This document shows, piece by piece, positions 36,400 to 46,218 of a stretch of DNA of 64,000 nucleotides; position 1 is the stretch's first letter; each line of letters starts with the position of its first letter. Location of the stretch: assembly GCA_963675945.1 (NCBI GenBank), contig OY780932.1:1426001-1490000 (forward strand), written 5' to 3'. This stretch comes from G963556115 sp963675945 (GTDB lineage: Bacteria; Planctomycetota; SZUA-567). Below the pieces are notes generated by a model. The model had not been told where the DNA came from. It did not search any database and saw only the letters and a list, made by a program, of their open reading frames with translations. The position numbers and the translations under genes were made by a program.

Positions 36400-37230
36400 T
36401 TACTCATTGTAGTAAGTTACAGGGATGAAACCGATACGTTCGATAATGCTCTGACCATCGTCTGTGAGGTAGAGAGTGATGAACTTATGAACGTTGCTGC
36501 CTGGCTTTGGATAACCATTGGTGAACATGAAGAGGGCGCGGGCGATTGGGTATACGCCGGTGGCAATAGTCTTGGTAGTGGCTGGGATGTTGTTTACAGT
36601 AACAGCCTTGACTGTCTTGTCAACAAAACCGAGACCTACATAACCGATAGCACCTTTGGTGCTCTGAACTCGGGCGCGCATCTGGCCGTTTGAACCAACA
36701 TATTCCGCGCTGTTGTTGATCTTTTCCTTGTTCATTACTAGACCTTCAAAGGTCTCGTAAGTACCACTTGAAGAGTCACGGCTGATCATGATAATAGGCA
36801 TATCTGGACCACCAAGGTCTTTCCAGTTGGTGATCTTGCCGGTGTAGACGTCGCGGATCTGTTCAATCTTGAGATCTTTAACAGGATTTGATGGGTGTAC
36901 GATCATAGCGATTCCGTCCATGGCAATAGCGGTTGCTGTTGGCATTACGCTGTTTGCAACTGCTGCCTGATATTCCTTGGCCTTCATGAAACGGCTCATG
37001 TCTGCAACCTGGCACTGGTTGTCGATAAGAGCCTGAGCACCATTACCACTACCTGACTCATTGACAGTAATGTTCAGAGATTTATCCTTCTCCATCAGGT
37101 ATTCTGCAAAAGCCTTTGCGATAGGACCTACGGTACTAGAACCTTCAACCACAATCTTTTCATCAGCACTTGCTGATACACCAAGAATAAGTGCACAAAC
37201 CATTGCTAGTAGTACTTTTGTCATCTTCAT
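36400..37230 (-). CDS. pstS: phosphate ABC transporter substrate-binding protein
   Basis: Periplasmic phosphate-binding protein, 276 residues. A signal peptide (MKMTKVLLAMVCALILGVSA, cut after ASA at about 22) is followed by VEGSSTVGPIAKAFAEYL, the phosphate-loop SST motif, and later SRDSSSGTYETF, the second phosphate-binding loop. It is the first gene of the operon, with its start after AAGGA. Confidence 0.95.
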   Translation of the reverse strand: MKMTKVLLAMVCALILGVSASADEKIVVEGSSTVGPIAKAFAEYLMEKDKSLNITVNESGSGNGAQALIDNQCQVADMSRFMKAKEYQAAVANSVMPTATAIAMDGIAMIVHPSNPVKDLKIEQIRDVYTGKITNWKDLGGPDMPIIMISRDSSSGTYETFEGLVMNKEKINNSAEYVGSNGQMRARVQSTKGAIGYVGLGFVDKTVKAVTVNNIPATTKTIATGVYPIARALFMFTNGYPKPGSNVHKFITLYLTDDGQSIIERIGFIPVTYYNE

Positions 37231-37270
37231 CGGTAAAATTCCTTTTTGACAATAATCTTCTTAAACTCAT

Positions 37271-37287
37271 ATCATCACAGTGATGAT
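37271..37287. promoter_or_regulatory. 17-base palindrome upstream of pstS
   Basis: ATCATCAC-A-GTGATGAT, perfect, about 40 bases before the pstS ATG. It could be an operator or a leader hairpin. Confidence 0.4.
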
Positions 37288-37293
37288 TCCAAC

Positions 37294-37309
37294 TCTTAAG
37301 TAATCTTAA
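37294..37309 (-). promoter_or_regulatory. possible Pho box
   Basis: On the minus strand the direct repeat TTAAGA-ttac-TTAAGA, 10 bases apart, upstream of pstS. Tandem half-sites at about one helical turn are the pattern of PhoB/PhoP binding; the sequence itself is only suggestive. Confidence 0.35.
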
Positions 37310-37543
37310 CGAAAAATGTTAGCATATTATTAGCGCAGGATTAATACCGTGTTTTTGTTGTATTTTGTCGGCAGATACCTTGATATTGTTATGGAAAAAA
37401 AAGTAACAATGGTGTAGAATGGAATTTAGTGTAAAATGGATATTTAGGGGGTTGATTGTAATAATACTATTCTCTGAAGTCATGTTTTGTGTGGTTTCGG
37501 CAGGTTATATTTTGCCTCCCTTTGACTTATTACGGAGTTGGAA

Positions 37544-39736
37544 ATGCTGAGATTATGTCGCAACTTATCGCTCGTCATCATCGTTGCAGGCGGTAGTGCA
37601 GTTTCAGAACTCCAGGCTGCTGAAGCCGGGGACATGATGACTTGGAGTGGTCTGGGAGCGTCTGTTTTACTGCCGCTTATAATTTTGCTCAGCCTTATTC
37701 TGATCTTTGTGGTTGTTTTGCAGAGGAAGAGGATCAAGGAATTCCAGCAGAAGGTTATCTCCAGCCATGATATTCTGGAGGTGACCTTGCAGAAGGCGCA
37801 GCGGGAGATTGAGAAAGTTCGTCAGTCATGTGAACTGGTGTCATTGATGTATTATGAGTATGACATTGAGACGCAGAGTTTTACCGGGGATAAAAGCTTC
37901 TTCAAGTTCTTCGTTGGAGAGTTGCATAATAAACTTGAACTCAGTGAGGTCGAGGCTAAGCTCTACGCCGAGGATAAAGAACTCCTGAAGGTATATAAAG
38001 ATATCAAGGTGGACGACAGTGAGAATAATGAAGTCAATGGCGTATGCCGGGCGTTCAATGCCCGAGGCGAGTTGAGGTATTTAAGGGTATATGCTAAATC
38101 TCTCTATAGCAGTACGGGTGCATTTCTCTATCATTGCGGGAGTATGTTGGATATCACCGAATCCAAACAGCGTGAACAGGAACTGCTCAAGGTCAATAAA
38201 CATATGGAGTATATTCAGAATATGGCGCGGATCTATAGCTGGGAGGTGAATGTAAAGGATCCGGACTTCATTCGTGTCAGCAGTAATTTTACCGATTTCC
38301 TCGGAGTAGAGTATCGAGGAAAAGAATATATTCAGACCTCTGATCTACGTGATATTCTTGCCGATGAAGATTATAATATGATTGTAAGCGAACTCAATAA
38401 CTGTATGCTCAGCGGGAAGAGGTTTGATATTGTTCTGCCGATGTATCCGGTGGGAAGTTCCGAGGTTCGGTACATCCGTGGGGTATCTTTTTCTAGTGTT
38501 GAGAATCCATATGTCGGTGATGGAATAATAGCCGGGGTGATACAGGACATTACCGATTTGAAGAATGCAGAACAGCGAGCCGGGCATGCGGATAAGATCA
38601 AGGCGCTTGGGCGTCTGGCCAGTGGGGTTGCGCATGACTTCAATAATCAGCTCTCTGGCATACTCGGTTTTGCCGAATTGATCAAGTCTGAGAGCGACTC
38701 TTCGGTGATCAAGGAGTATGCCAATAAGATAATTGATCGGGGTGAGAAATCCTCAGGGCTGGTCAGGAAGCTGCTGGATTTCTCTAAGAGTCAGAAAGAG
38801 GAGGCGGAGCTTATTGATGTAGATGACCTGATCAATGATACCCTCAGTTTCTTCTCACAGTTGTTAAATAAATCTACGCAGATCAGGAAGGATGTGCAGG
38901 TGACAGGATTGGGGATACTCGGCAATTACAACGAACTTCAGAGCGCAATTTTGAATTTGGCCAAGAATGCGCGGGATTCACTGGAGGATGGGGTGGGTGA
39001 GATCATCTTTAGAGTGAAGTCGGAGTTGATCTTCGCCGATGTCGCCAAGAGATTACAGGTGAGCCCGGGTAAATTTGTGGTTGTAGCAGTACTGGATAAC
39101 GGACAGGGTATTGCTGAGGAGATCAGAGGCAAGATACTGGAGCCGTTCTTTACTACCAAAACCGCTGGCAAAGGGGCAGGACTCGGACTCTCTACGGTGC
39201 ATGCGGCGGTAGTGGCTATGGCTGGAGGTATGGAGATAATCAGCGAGGTTGGGAAAGGTACAGAGGTACGCCTTTACTTTCCGGTTGCTTCAGATAACTG
39301 TATATTTGAGAATATTGTCAAGACTACCGAGCATCGAACCAAGAGTAAGACTGATCATATTCTGATTATTGATGATGACAGATCACTGGTCAAGCTGGTA
39401 ACTATGCAACTGGAGAAAGCGGGCTATACCGTTACTGGCATGAGTGATCCGGTGCAGGCGGTGGAGGAGTATAAACTTGATTACCGGAAATATGATGTTG
39501 TGCTTCTGGATATGATTATGCCCAAGATGAATGGTTCAGAGGTTTTTCAAGCTTTACGGCGGGTAAATCATCGGGTTAAGGCGATTATTATGACCGGGTA
39601 CTCGGATGAGGAACTCTTCGCCGAAGCCAGAGCCGACGGTATAAAGCATTTTTTAACTAAGCCAGTTACTCTGACGGCGTTAGCTAATATCGTATCCGAG
39701 GTGTTGAATGAGAATGAGCAGGAGTATGATAAATGA
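37544..39736 (+). CDS. hybrid sensor histidine kinase with PAS and receiver domains
   Basis: About 730 residues. An N-terminal segment with signal-like and membrane helices (about 1-25 and 38-58) is followed by a cytoplasmic coiled region, PAS-like domains (about 95-340) and a HisKA domain with GVAHDFNNQL (phospho-His about 364). The ATPase domain follows (NLAKNARDSL N box, VLDNGQGI, FTTKTAGKGAGLGLS), and a C-terminal receiver (about 605-725, LIIDDD, VVLLDMIMPKMNG). The ATG at 37544 follows CGGAG. It overlaps the next gene by 4 bases, so they form a signalling pair. The stimulus is unknown. It is divergent from pstS but is not a typical PhoR. Confidence 0.93.
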   Translation: MLRLCRNLSLVIIVAGGSAVSELQAAEAGDMMTWSGLGASVLLPLIILLSLILIFVVVLQRKRIKEFQQKVISSHDILEVTLQKAQREIEKVRQSCELVSLMYYEYDIETQSFTGDKSFFKFFVGELHNKLELSEVEAKLYAEDKELLKVYKDIKVDDSENNEVNGVCRAFNARGELRYLRVYAKSLYSSTGAFLYHCGSMLDITESKQREQELLKVNKHMEYIQNMARIYSWEVNVKDPDFIRVSSNFTDFLGVEYRGKEYIQTSDLRDILADEDYNMIVSELNNCMLSGKRFDIVLPMYPVGSSEVRYIRGVSFSSVENPYVGDGIIAGVIQDITDLKNAEQRAGHADKIKALGRLASGVAHDFNNQLSGILGFAELIKSESDSSVIKEYANKIIDRGEKSSGLVRKLLDFSKSQKEEAELIDVDDLINDTLSFFSQLLNKSTQIRKDVQVTGLGILGNYNELQSAILNLAKNARDSLEDGVGEIIFRVKSELIFADVAKRLQVSPGKFVVVAVLDNGQGIAEEIRGKILEPFFTTKTAGKGAGLGLSTVHAAVVAMAGGMEIISEVGKGTEVRLYFPVASDNCIFENIVKTTEHRTKSKTDHILIIDDDRSLVKLVTMQLEKAGYTVTGMSDPVQAVEEYKLDYRKYDVVLLDMIMPKMNGSEVFQALRRVNHRVKAIIMTGYSDEELFAEARADGIKHFLTKPVTLTALANIVSEVLNENEQEYDK

Positions 39737-40872
39737 GATTCAATGTCTTGATTGTAGATGATGATATAATCAGCCTGCAACTGCTAAAAAAGATTCTGGA
39801 AATTGATTATAATGTTGAATTGGCTGATACCGGTCAGACCGCGATTGAAAAGGCTAGAGACCTTGTGCCCGATATAATCCTGCTCGATGTGAAGATGCCG
39901 GGGAAGAGCGGCTATGAGGTCTGCGAAGAACTCAAGAAGTACGACCGGACAGCAGATATTCCGGTTATCTTTATCTCGGGGATGAGCAGCCTTGATGATG
40001 AGAAGAAAGGCTTTGAGGTCGGAGCGGTGGATTACATTGTTAAGCCGCTCAAAGCGCCGGTGGTTTATCACCGGGTGAAGAATCATATTATGCTCGCCAA
40101 GCAGCAGCATATCTGCAGCATTGAGGTGGTACGCAAGACCAAGCAGCTCCAGGAAGCGAAGATTGAGCAGGTAATGGCGCTGATGCGGGCAGCAAGATTC
40201 AAGGAGCATGAAACGGCCAATCATACACTCCGAACCGGGTTGCTCGCGTGGTTACTGGCTATGGATATGGGGCTTGGCAAGGCTTGGGCGCAGAAGGTCT
40301 TTATCGCGGCGCCGATGCATGATATCGGTAAGATTGGGGTGCCTGATGAGATACTGCTCTCGCCACTCAACCTCAGACGGGATAAACCGGAATGGTGGAT
40401 GTTAATGCAAAAGCATACAATCTTCGGTCAGGAGATTATCGGAGAGAACCTGCATTCGGATATTATGAAGATGGCCTCGAGTATTGCTGTCAGTCATCAT
40501 GAGAAGATGGACGGTTCGGGGTATCCGCACGGGCTTACCGGGGCGAATATTCCATTTGAGGCACGCCTGGTCGCGATAGTTGATATGATTGATGCAATGA
40601 TGGATTTATCACGACCGTACCGTAATGGAGCAATACCGGATGAGAGGATTCAGGAGATTTTGCAGAAGGATGGGGGAGTGGTATTGGATAATGATATAGT
40701 AGGTTCGGCACTCAGAAACTGGGAGATCATAAAAGGTATCCACACATTTTTCTCCGGTGAAGAGGTACCGCTGCAAGATTATGTATTTCTCAATGAAGAG
40801 GAACTGGTTCTCCAGCTTGAGCATACCTTTAATGAACTGCCAAATGTCAGGCAGAAGGTTATGTTTTTGTAA
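39733..40872 (+). CDS. response regulator with HD-GYP domain
   Basis: A 379-residue two-component response regulator. The N-terminal receiver (about 1-120) has the acidic pair at 9-10 and the phospho-Asp in IILLDVKMPGKSG. A coiled linker leads to an HD-GYP domain (about 150-340) with MHDIGKIGVPD (His/Asp at about 196-197) and HHEKMDGSGYPHG. The family hydrolyses cyclic di-GMP, so it probably controls motility or surface behaviour. It begins inside the kinase stop (ATGA) and is the likely partner of that kinase. Confidence 0.93.
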   Translation: MRFNVLIVDDDIISLQLLKKILEIDYNVELADTGQTAIEKARDLVPDIILLDVKMPGKSGYEVCEELKKYDRTADIPVIFISGMSSLDDEKKGFEVGAVDYIVKPLKAPVVYHRVKNHIMLAKQQHICSIEVVRKTKQLQEAKIEQVMALMRAARFKEHETANHTLRTGLLAWLLAMDMGLGKAWAQKVFIAAPMHDIGKIGVPDEILLSPLNLRRDKPEWWMLMQKHTIFGQEIIGENLHSDIMKMASSIAVSHHEKMDGSGYPHGLTGANIPFEARLVAIVDMIDAMMDLSRPYRNGAIPDERIQEILQKDGGVVLDNDIVGSALRNWEIIKGIHTFFSGEEVPLQDYVFLNEEELVLQLEHTFNELPNVRQKVMFL

Positions 40873-41014
40873 GTTAACCGAAAAAACTTTTGCTTTTTTC
40901 TGAAAAAGTATAAAATATAATGGGTTTTTTTGTTGGCAGTAATAGTTGTTGTGGTCAAGTCTGAATGGTGTAAATTTATTGACAGTATCATTATTCTGAG
41001 AAAGGTATGCTGTT

Positions 41015-41968
41015 ATGTCTTCGGGAACTAATATATTGCTGGAAAGCGGTACAAATGAAGTTGAGATGCTTGAATTCTTGCTTGGAGGGCAGTCATTCGG
41101 GATAAATGTCTCTAAGGTGACCTCAATAATTCAGTTTGAAGAGGAGTTATTGACGGCGATACCTGATATGCCTCCGGCGCTTATGGGTGCGTTTATGTTC
41201 AGAGGTGAGACTATCTCTTTGATCAATTTGGCAACGGCTCTGGGTAAAGCAGTCAGTAATAGTAATGATGAACGCCCACTGGTCATTGCGACTGAATTCA
41301 ATAATTTTCAGTGTGGGTTATATGTGAATGGGGTCGAGCGAATTCACCGGGTGTCCTGGGAGGAGTTTGTGCCACTAGAAAATTCGTTTGCCGGCGACAG
41401 TAGCCAGGGCTCTATACTCGGTACTATACATATCAACCAGAAGGATGTGCTGATAATTGATATTGAGAGTATAGCTACCGGCTATTTTGAAGGTCTCTCT
41501 ATGGAACGAAATTATGAGGCTGGAGCGGCGGAAATCGGAACCAATAAGCACCGGAATGATATCAAGATGATCCTTGCTGAGGACTCCGCCTTTATCCGCA
41601 AGCATATTCTGGGAATTCTCAATGGTGCTGGCTATACCAATGTCAAGTCGTTTGACAATGGCGCCAGTGCGGATGAGTATATTGTACAATTGCTCCGAAA
41701 CAAAGAGTACCCGGATGTTGTGATTAGTGATATCGAGATGCCGAAGATGGATGGACTGACCCTCTGTAAAAAGATTAAGACCGATTATAATTTATCGGAT
41801 ATCCCGGTTATTATGTTCTCGAGTCTGATCAATGAACAGATGCGGCATAAGTGCGATAGTGTTGGAGCTAACGCTAGTATTACCAAGCCGCAAATTGCCG
41901 GTCTGGTCAAGATGCTTGATGAATTCTGCGGCGTAAAACATTATACCGAAGAGGTTGTAGGAGAATAA
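41015..41968 (+). CDS. cheV: chemotaxis protein CheV
   Basis: A 317-residue coupling protein: an N-terminal CheW-like domain (about 15-165) fused to a receiver (about 185-310) with the phospho-Asp in VVISDIEMPKMDG. It links chemoreceptors to CheA and adapts signalling through phosphorylation. It starts 142 bases after the HD-GYP gene. Together with the two receptors at 0.5-4.5 kb it indicates a chemotaxis system whose core genes are elsewhere. Confidence 0.94.
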   Translation: MSSGTNILLESGTNEVEMLEFLLGGQSFGINVSKVTSIIQFEEELLTAIPDMPPALMGAFMFRGETISLINLATALGKAVSNSNDERPLVIATEFNNFQCGLYVNGVERIHRVSWEEFVPLENSFAGDSSQGSILGTIHINQKDVLIIDIESIATGYFEGLSMERNYEAGAAEIGTNKHRNDIKMILAEDSAFIRKHILGILNGAGYTNVKSFDNGASADEYIVQLLRNKEYPDVVISDIEMPKMDGLTLCKKIKTDYNLSDIPVIMFSSLINEQMRHKCDSVGANASITKPQIAGLVKMLDEFCGVKHYTEEVVGE

Positions 41969-41994
41969 GCCCCTTCTTTTTGGAGTAATATATT

Positions 41995-42036
41995 AAGTCT
42001 GTGAGTCAGTTTTCGCTGGCTCACAGACTTTGTCTT
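41995..42036. terminator. terminator between convergent cheV and the URO-D-like gene
   Basis: AAGTCTGTGAGTCAG / CTGGCTCACAGACTT (15 bp, one wobble), followed by TTTGTCTTT. It can serve both directions. Confidence 0.75.
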
Positions 42037-42044
42037 TAGCAAGA

Positions 42045-43346
42045 TTATGGTCCATATTCTGCAGCTACGGCTTGAGCCATTTCTGTCCAACGCCAAAGAC
42101 GTTCCGGCTCATAGCAGACCGTTGAGATATCTTTTAGAATAATCTCTACTGAGAGCCCTCTGGCCGGGTCGAGAAAATCTCGGAGTTCTTTTTCAGCTTG
42201 TTGTAGATCAAATTTAGAGGTTGCAAGTACTGCCGGGTTGGGCTTGCGGCTCATGACATAATCGGTGCCGATCTGTTTGAACATATTGTGGGTATTGCAC
42301 CAGGGGCTGACCGATATCTTGCGCAGATTGGGAATGTTTCTTAAGATCTCCAGCTTACGGTCTAGCGGTTCACAGCAGCCGTAATAGGTGTACTTCCAGC
42401 GTTTTAGCCAGCGTAGATCATGTTTAATCGCGAATTCCCAGTGCATCTCTGGGGATACTTCACTGAATATCTGGGCGTTTGAACAACCCCACATGTTCTC
42501 CGGTCTTACATGTTGCGGGTTGTAAGTTGAGCCGGGAAGTGCGGCGCTGTAGCCGTAGCCGCCGGAGCCGATTCGAGTATTGTTGCAGTCCAAGGATAAG
42601 AGATTCTGGGCCTCCAGCTGGTCAAGCTCTGTCATCCAGGCATCGGTCATTCGTGATACTGCCGCATTTACCATTTCCGGCCTTAGAACCAAATCCAGCA
42701 TCGCTTCTTCAACTCCCCACCAACGGATAAGATAATCCCAGGGAGTGTACCAGATATGCTTCTGGCCGCTGAGTCTTACTGGCATTATGTCTTTATATAG
42801 TTCATTCTTGAGCTCGAAGCTCAGGGCGGTGGCTGCAGCGTTATAACTGATCCTGGGCATCTGGATCTTTTCTAGATCTTCCGGTTCGCGGATCTGGATT
42901 TTGAAATGTCGGGAGTAGATATTATTCTCGGAATCGGTACGAGCGACATCGACCTCTTCCATAATGCCGAAGTCTGAGGAGTAGATAGCACGTTCACAGG
43001 GTATGAAGTCATCCAGTATCATATCACCCTGCAGATGCTCCCACTGGTATAACTCGCGGCGTAATCTGGTCTCCTCCTCTTGCGCCCAGGGGTGACTGGT
43101 CTGGAGGGTGAGTTCATCGTTGTAATTCATCTCGTGCCAGGGGATCTCGTTTATCCAGATCAGCGGGCGTACCGGCTCAAGATCGTTGAGTTTGCGCCAG
43201 TCTTTGGCACGTTGACGGTTTACTGGATCGGCAGCATAAATTGCGAGCTTTTGGGCAAGTCGGCGCAGTACTGTCTTTTCGTATTCCTGTAGTTCAATAG
43301 CTTCAGCGATCGGCATTACTGGCCTGTGGCTTGGATCATGTAGCAT
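42045..43346 (-). CDS. uroporphyrinogen decarboxylase-like (methyltransferase-type) protein
   Basis: A 433-residue cytoplasmic protein of the URO-D/MtaA-like superfamily, judged by the pattern of a TIM-barrel-like chain with YYGCCEPLDRKLEILR near residue 325, the place where HxC zinc ligands lie in related methyltransferases, and NLRKISVSPWCN after it. The N-terminal 80 residues are helical and Arg-rich. Heme synthesis genes are absent nearby, so a true HemE role is unlikely. In a locus with LacI regulators and sugar transport, methyl transfer to or from a sugar-derived compound is conceivable. A promoter lies at 43418-43445. Confidence 0.7.
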   Translation of the reverse strand: MLHDPSHRPVMPIAEAIELQEYEKTVLRRLAQKLAIYAADPVNRQRAKDWRKLNDLEPVRPLIWINEIPWHEMNYNDELTLQTSHPWAQEEETRLRRELYQWEHLQGDMILDDFIPCERAIYSSDFGIMEEVDVARTDSENNIYSRHFKIQIREPEDLEKIQMPRISYNAAATALSFELKNELYKDIMPVRLSGQKHIWYTPWDYLIRWWGVEEAMLDLVLRPEMVNAAVSRMTDAWMTELDQLEAQNLLSLDCNNTRIGSGGYGYSAALPGSTYNPQHVRPENMWGCSNAQIFSEVSPEMHWEFAIKHDLRWLKRWKYTYYGCCEPLDRKLEILRNIPNLRKISVSPWCNTHNMFKQIGTDYVMSRKPNPAVLATSKFDLQQAEKELRDFLDPARGLSVEIILKDISTVCYEPERLWRWTEMAQAVAAEYGP

Positions 43347-43417
43347 GGTTATCTCCTTATACCGGTTGGTAGAAAAGGAGGTATTTTGTGTTGCTGCGGA
43401 GAGAGGCAGCTATAGAG

Positions 43418-43445
43418 AATATACGCTATAGCGGTGGTTAGTCAA
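43418..43445 (-). promoter_or_regulatory. promoter of the 42 kb URO-D-like gene
   Basis: Minus strand TTGACT and TATATT separated by 16 bases, about 72 bases before the ATG at 43346. The -35 context AAATTTGACTA is the same as at 46172. Confidence 0.6.
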
Positions 43446-43446
43446 A

Positions 43447-43483
43447 TTTTTAATTTAAATTAAGCCTGTATTTAAATTAAAAA
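43447..43483. promoter_or_regulatory. AT-rich inverted repeat, candidate operator
   Basis: TTTTTAATTTAAAT and ATTTAAATTAAAAA, 14 bp perfect, spaced by 9 bases, lying 1 base upstream of the -35 box. A third TTAAATTAA half-site follows to the right. It shares TTAATTTAA with the site at 46219. Confidence 0.5.
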
Positions 43484-43599
43484 TTAAATTAAAGGAGAGC
43501 TGAGTATGAAAATTGTGTTGGCAATTTTCTGGGATTGTCGGGTGATTTTAGGTGTAGTCGATAATATCTTGGATAAATCTCAGCTACTTATTTGCCTGT

Positions 43600-44655
43600 T
43601 TACTCCGCTTTAGGTGCGGTGCAGGAGCCGCGGTCGATAAAGGTCTCGCGGGTCTTAATCGAGCTGTAGCTCTTCTCAGGATTTTCAAAGCGGTTGAAGA
43701 GGATATTACAGCAGATGCTGCAGATCAATTCTAGGTCAGTATACATCGTGGATATTTGAGGTGTTATCGGGTTTGAATAATCCAGAGTGTCGCCGTGAGA
43801 GATTATGGAGACATCTTTGGGAATACTGTATCCAGACTGGGTTAGGGCATGGTAGAGTACAAAGGCAATATTGTCGTCCAGGCAGACAAAGGCGGTTGGG
43901 GCGGCTTCATTCTGCATCAAGTCGGCGACCTGCTTATTGAAATCCGGTAGATTTTCCGGGCTATACTCGAGTATAAACTGAGGGCTTAGCTCTATATGCC
44001 ACTCGGTAATCGCTTTTTTATAGCCGACAAAGCGGTTGCTTTGGAGGAAAGGTATATTGTTCCGGCGCGCATAGGCGTAAGCGATGCGCTGATGTCCTAG
44101 TTTGAGCAGATATCTGGCCGCTTCGTAGCCGCCTTGAAAGTCATCGTGTCCGACATAAAAGAAACCGTCAGGGCGGAGCTCGTTGAAGGTGAGGATTACC
44201 GGTATCCCTTGAGCTTCAAGTTCGATCAGCACCGGTTCTTCCGCGTAGATAAAGGAAATTACCCCGGATACACCGGAACGCATGATCATCTTGAGTACAT
44301 CGTCTTTGTTGTGCAGAGGTGAGACCGGGAGCATGATAAATGTGCTGTCCCGGAATTGAATCTCTTTGGCCAGGGAATCAATCATAATGCGTAAAAAGCT
44401 CCAAATATGGGCATTTGCGGCACTGGTGTCGATTATCAGGCCGATATTGTGCTCTACCTTCTGGTAGCGTTGGCGGTTTTTTTGCAAGAGCTGATAATCA
44501 AGGCGCCTGGCTATCTCCAGAATCATCTGCCTGGTAGGTTCGGGAATCTTGGGAGAGTTGGCCAGAGCCATTGATACTGTGGCAATAGAGACATCAGCGG
44601 CCATGGCGATGTCTTTCTGGGTTATCTTCTTCTTGGAGCCTGACTTGTTACTCAT
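43600..44655 (-). CDS. LacI-family transcriptional regulator
   Basis: A 351-residue DNA-binding sugar regulator. The N-terminal HTH (KKITQKDIAMAADVSIATVS, hinge near residues 45-60) is followed by a periplasmic-binding-protein-like effector domain. It is paralogous to the gene just upstream. It lies 21 bases after that gene, on the same strand, so both are cotranscribed. Likely targets are the flanking URO-D-like gene and the sugar transport operon. The inducer is unknown. Confidence 0.93.
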   Translation of the reverse strand: MSNKSGSKKKITQKDIAMAADVSIATVSMALANSPKIPEPTRQMILEIARRLDYQLLQKNRQRYQKVEHNIGLIIDTSAANAHIWSFLRIMIDSLAKEIQFRDSTFIMLPVSPLHNKDDVLKMIMRSGVSGVISFIYAEEPVLIELEAQGIPVILTFNELRPDGFFYVGHDDFQGGYEAARYLLKLGHQRIAYAYARRNNIPFLQSNRFVGYKKAITEWHIELSPQFILEYSPENLPDFNKQVADLMQNEAAPTAFVCLDDNIAFVLYHALTQSGYSIPKDVSIISHGDTLDYSNPITPQISTMYTDLELICSICCNILFNRFENPEKSYSSIKTRETFIDRGSCTAPKAE

Positions 44656-44676
44656 CTTCGGTGTATTCTATAGGGT

Positions 44677-45735
44677 TTAGGGTTTTGTGGCGGCATAGCT
44701 GAAAGCGGTGCTGCCGCGGTCAATAAGTTTGAGTTCCACTTTGAGCGAGGGAATCTGATTCTCATTTTCATAAAGGAGATCCATCAGCATATCCACGGCC
44801 AGTCGCGCCATCTGTTCAAAATTGATACTCATGGTGGTTATCTTTGGCATATAGGAGACATCGTAGTCTATTACATCACCGGGAGCGATGATTGAGACGT
44901 CGTCAGGGACGGAGATATTTAAGCGGCGGAGTACCGGAAAGACATGGGCGGCGATATAGTCATCGACGGTAAAGATTGCTGTAGGGCGGTTTTTCCGGTT
45001 AAAAATACCTTCAAGCTGGCGGGTAATATTCTCACTGTCGTGGATATCCAGATGTAGATGTTGCTCAATCTGCAGTTTGAGGCTATTCTCCAGCATTGCT
45101 TTTTCAAAGCCGATAAATCGATCTTGCATAATCGAACTTACCGGACTAACCTTATACTCGGCAAAAGCTATATTATGGTGTCCACGTTCGATCAGATGCT
45201 TGGTGGCGGCATACGCGCCATGAAAATCATCAACACAGATGGAGTGCACCACCCCTTGATAGTCGCTGTTCATGATAAGGGTTACTGGAATGCGATGTTT
45301 CTCGAATTCTGAGAATAGTTTCGGGTTGCCGTAATGAATCGAGAACACCCCACAAGAGCCGCTGGCGGCAACCTTTTCAATGATACGTTTATTCGAGTCT
45401 TCCTCGGTGATCGGTACGAGAATCAAGGTGAAATTCTGCCTGGCCAGGAGAATCTCAAGCTCTCTGACAATACGTTGTTCCATATACCAGAGATAAGCCC
45501 ATTTCTTATCGGTAAGCAGGAGCAGGGAGATACTCTTGGTCTTGGCACTTAGGGGTCTGATCTGAGCACTCTTGCCTTGATAACCAAGTTCCTTGGCAAG
45601 CTGGTGAATTTTAAGGGTGACCTTCTCCGATACCCGACCTTTTCCAGAGAATGCCATGGAAGCGGTAGCGATTGAGACATTGGCAGCCTTGGCAATATCA
45701 CTCAGAGTTATACGTTTTGCTGGTTTATGAGTCAT
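44677..45735 (-). CDS. LacI-family transcriptional regulator
   Basis: A 352-residue regulator. The HTH is KRITLSDIAKAANVSIATAS and the C-terminal domain resembles sugar-binding proteins. It is divergent from the transport operon starting at 46367, with about 630 AT-rich bases between. It and its neighbour differ in HTH recognition residues, so they may bind different sites or form a nested switch. Confidence 0.93.
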   Translation of the reverse strand: MTHKPAKRITLSDIAKAANVSIATASMAFSGKGRVSEKVTLKIHQLAKELGYQGKSAQIRPLSAKTKSISLLLLTDKKWAYLWYMEQRIVRELEILLARQNFTLILVPITEEDSNKRIIEKVAASGSCGVFSIHYGNPKLFSEFEKHRIPVTLIMNSDYQGVVHSICVDDFHGAYAATKHLIERGHHNIAFAEYKVSPVSSIMQDRFIGFEKAMLENSLKLQIEQHLHLDIHDSENITRQLEGIFNRKNRPTAIFTVDDYIAAHVFPVLRRLNISVPDDVSIIAPGDVIDYDVSYMPKITTMSINFEQMARLAVDMLMDLLYENENQIPSLKVELKLIDRGSTAFSYAATKP

Positions 45736-46171
45736 AATAATTTCGGTAGAGGTTTTAAAATAATCAGTTCAATAGTTAAATAAGCAAAATTTTGGTGAAT
45801 AATTGCAGCAGTATAGAACAATAACTATCTATGCTGAAACTATATTAAAAATACAATTTAATAAATAATGCTATAACTGCAAGTATAACAATACTTAATA
45901 CAGGATGCAAGTTGTAATACCCCAGAATACGTGGAAAGTATGAACTTGTAGCGGTTGCATTGTTAACCAATAATTAAGCAAAAAAATTACTTACTCTAAG
46001 CATATTATATCGAATGGTTTTAAGCAAGTTTAATCTTACATTTTTTTTAAATTTTGCATATTTTGGTATTAAAGCCGATATTTTGAGTATTATTTTATGA
46101 AATTATCTGGGTTTAAAACTAAAAAAAACTTCTTTTGTTATAAAAAGTTAAATTTTTTTGGTTAAAAAAAT

Positions 46172-46199
46172 TTGACTAGTAATTGGGGTGTGGTACTAT
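46172..46199 (+). promoter_or_regulatory. promoter of the sugar transport operon
   Basis: TTGACT and TACTAT separated by 16 bases, in the context AAATTTGACTA seen also at 43440-43445 on the other strand. The start codon of the operon is about 170 bases downstream. Confidence 0.55.
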
Positions 46200-46218
46200 C
46201 TAATTAAGCAATAGGAAG

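Noticed and set aside
37544..40872. PhoR-PhoB pair for the adjacent pst operon
   Set aside because: The kinase is a hybrid with PAS and receiver domains and its partner is an HD-GYP protein, not a DNA-binding PhoB; the link to pst is only proximity.
43506..43613. A 35-codon ORF with a good AAAGGAG site, starting MKIVLAIFWD, between the URO-D-like gene and the LacI genes
   Set aside because: It overlaps the 3' end of the LacI gene on the other strand, and its start coincides with the GAAAATTG...CAATTTTC palindrome also seen in the repeats; there is no sign of a real protein.
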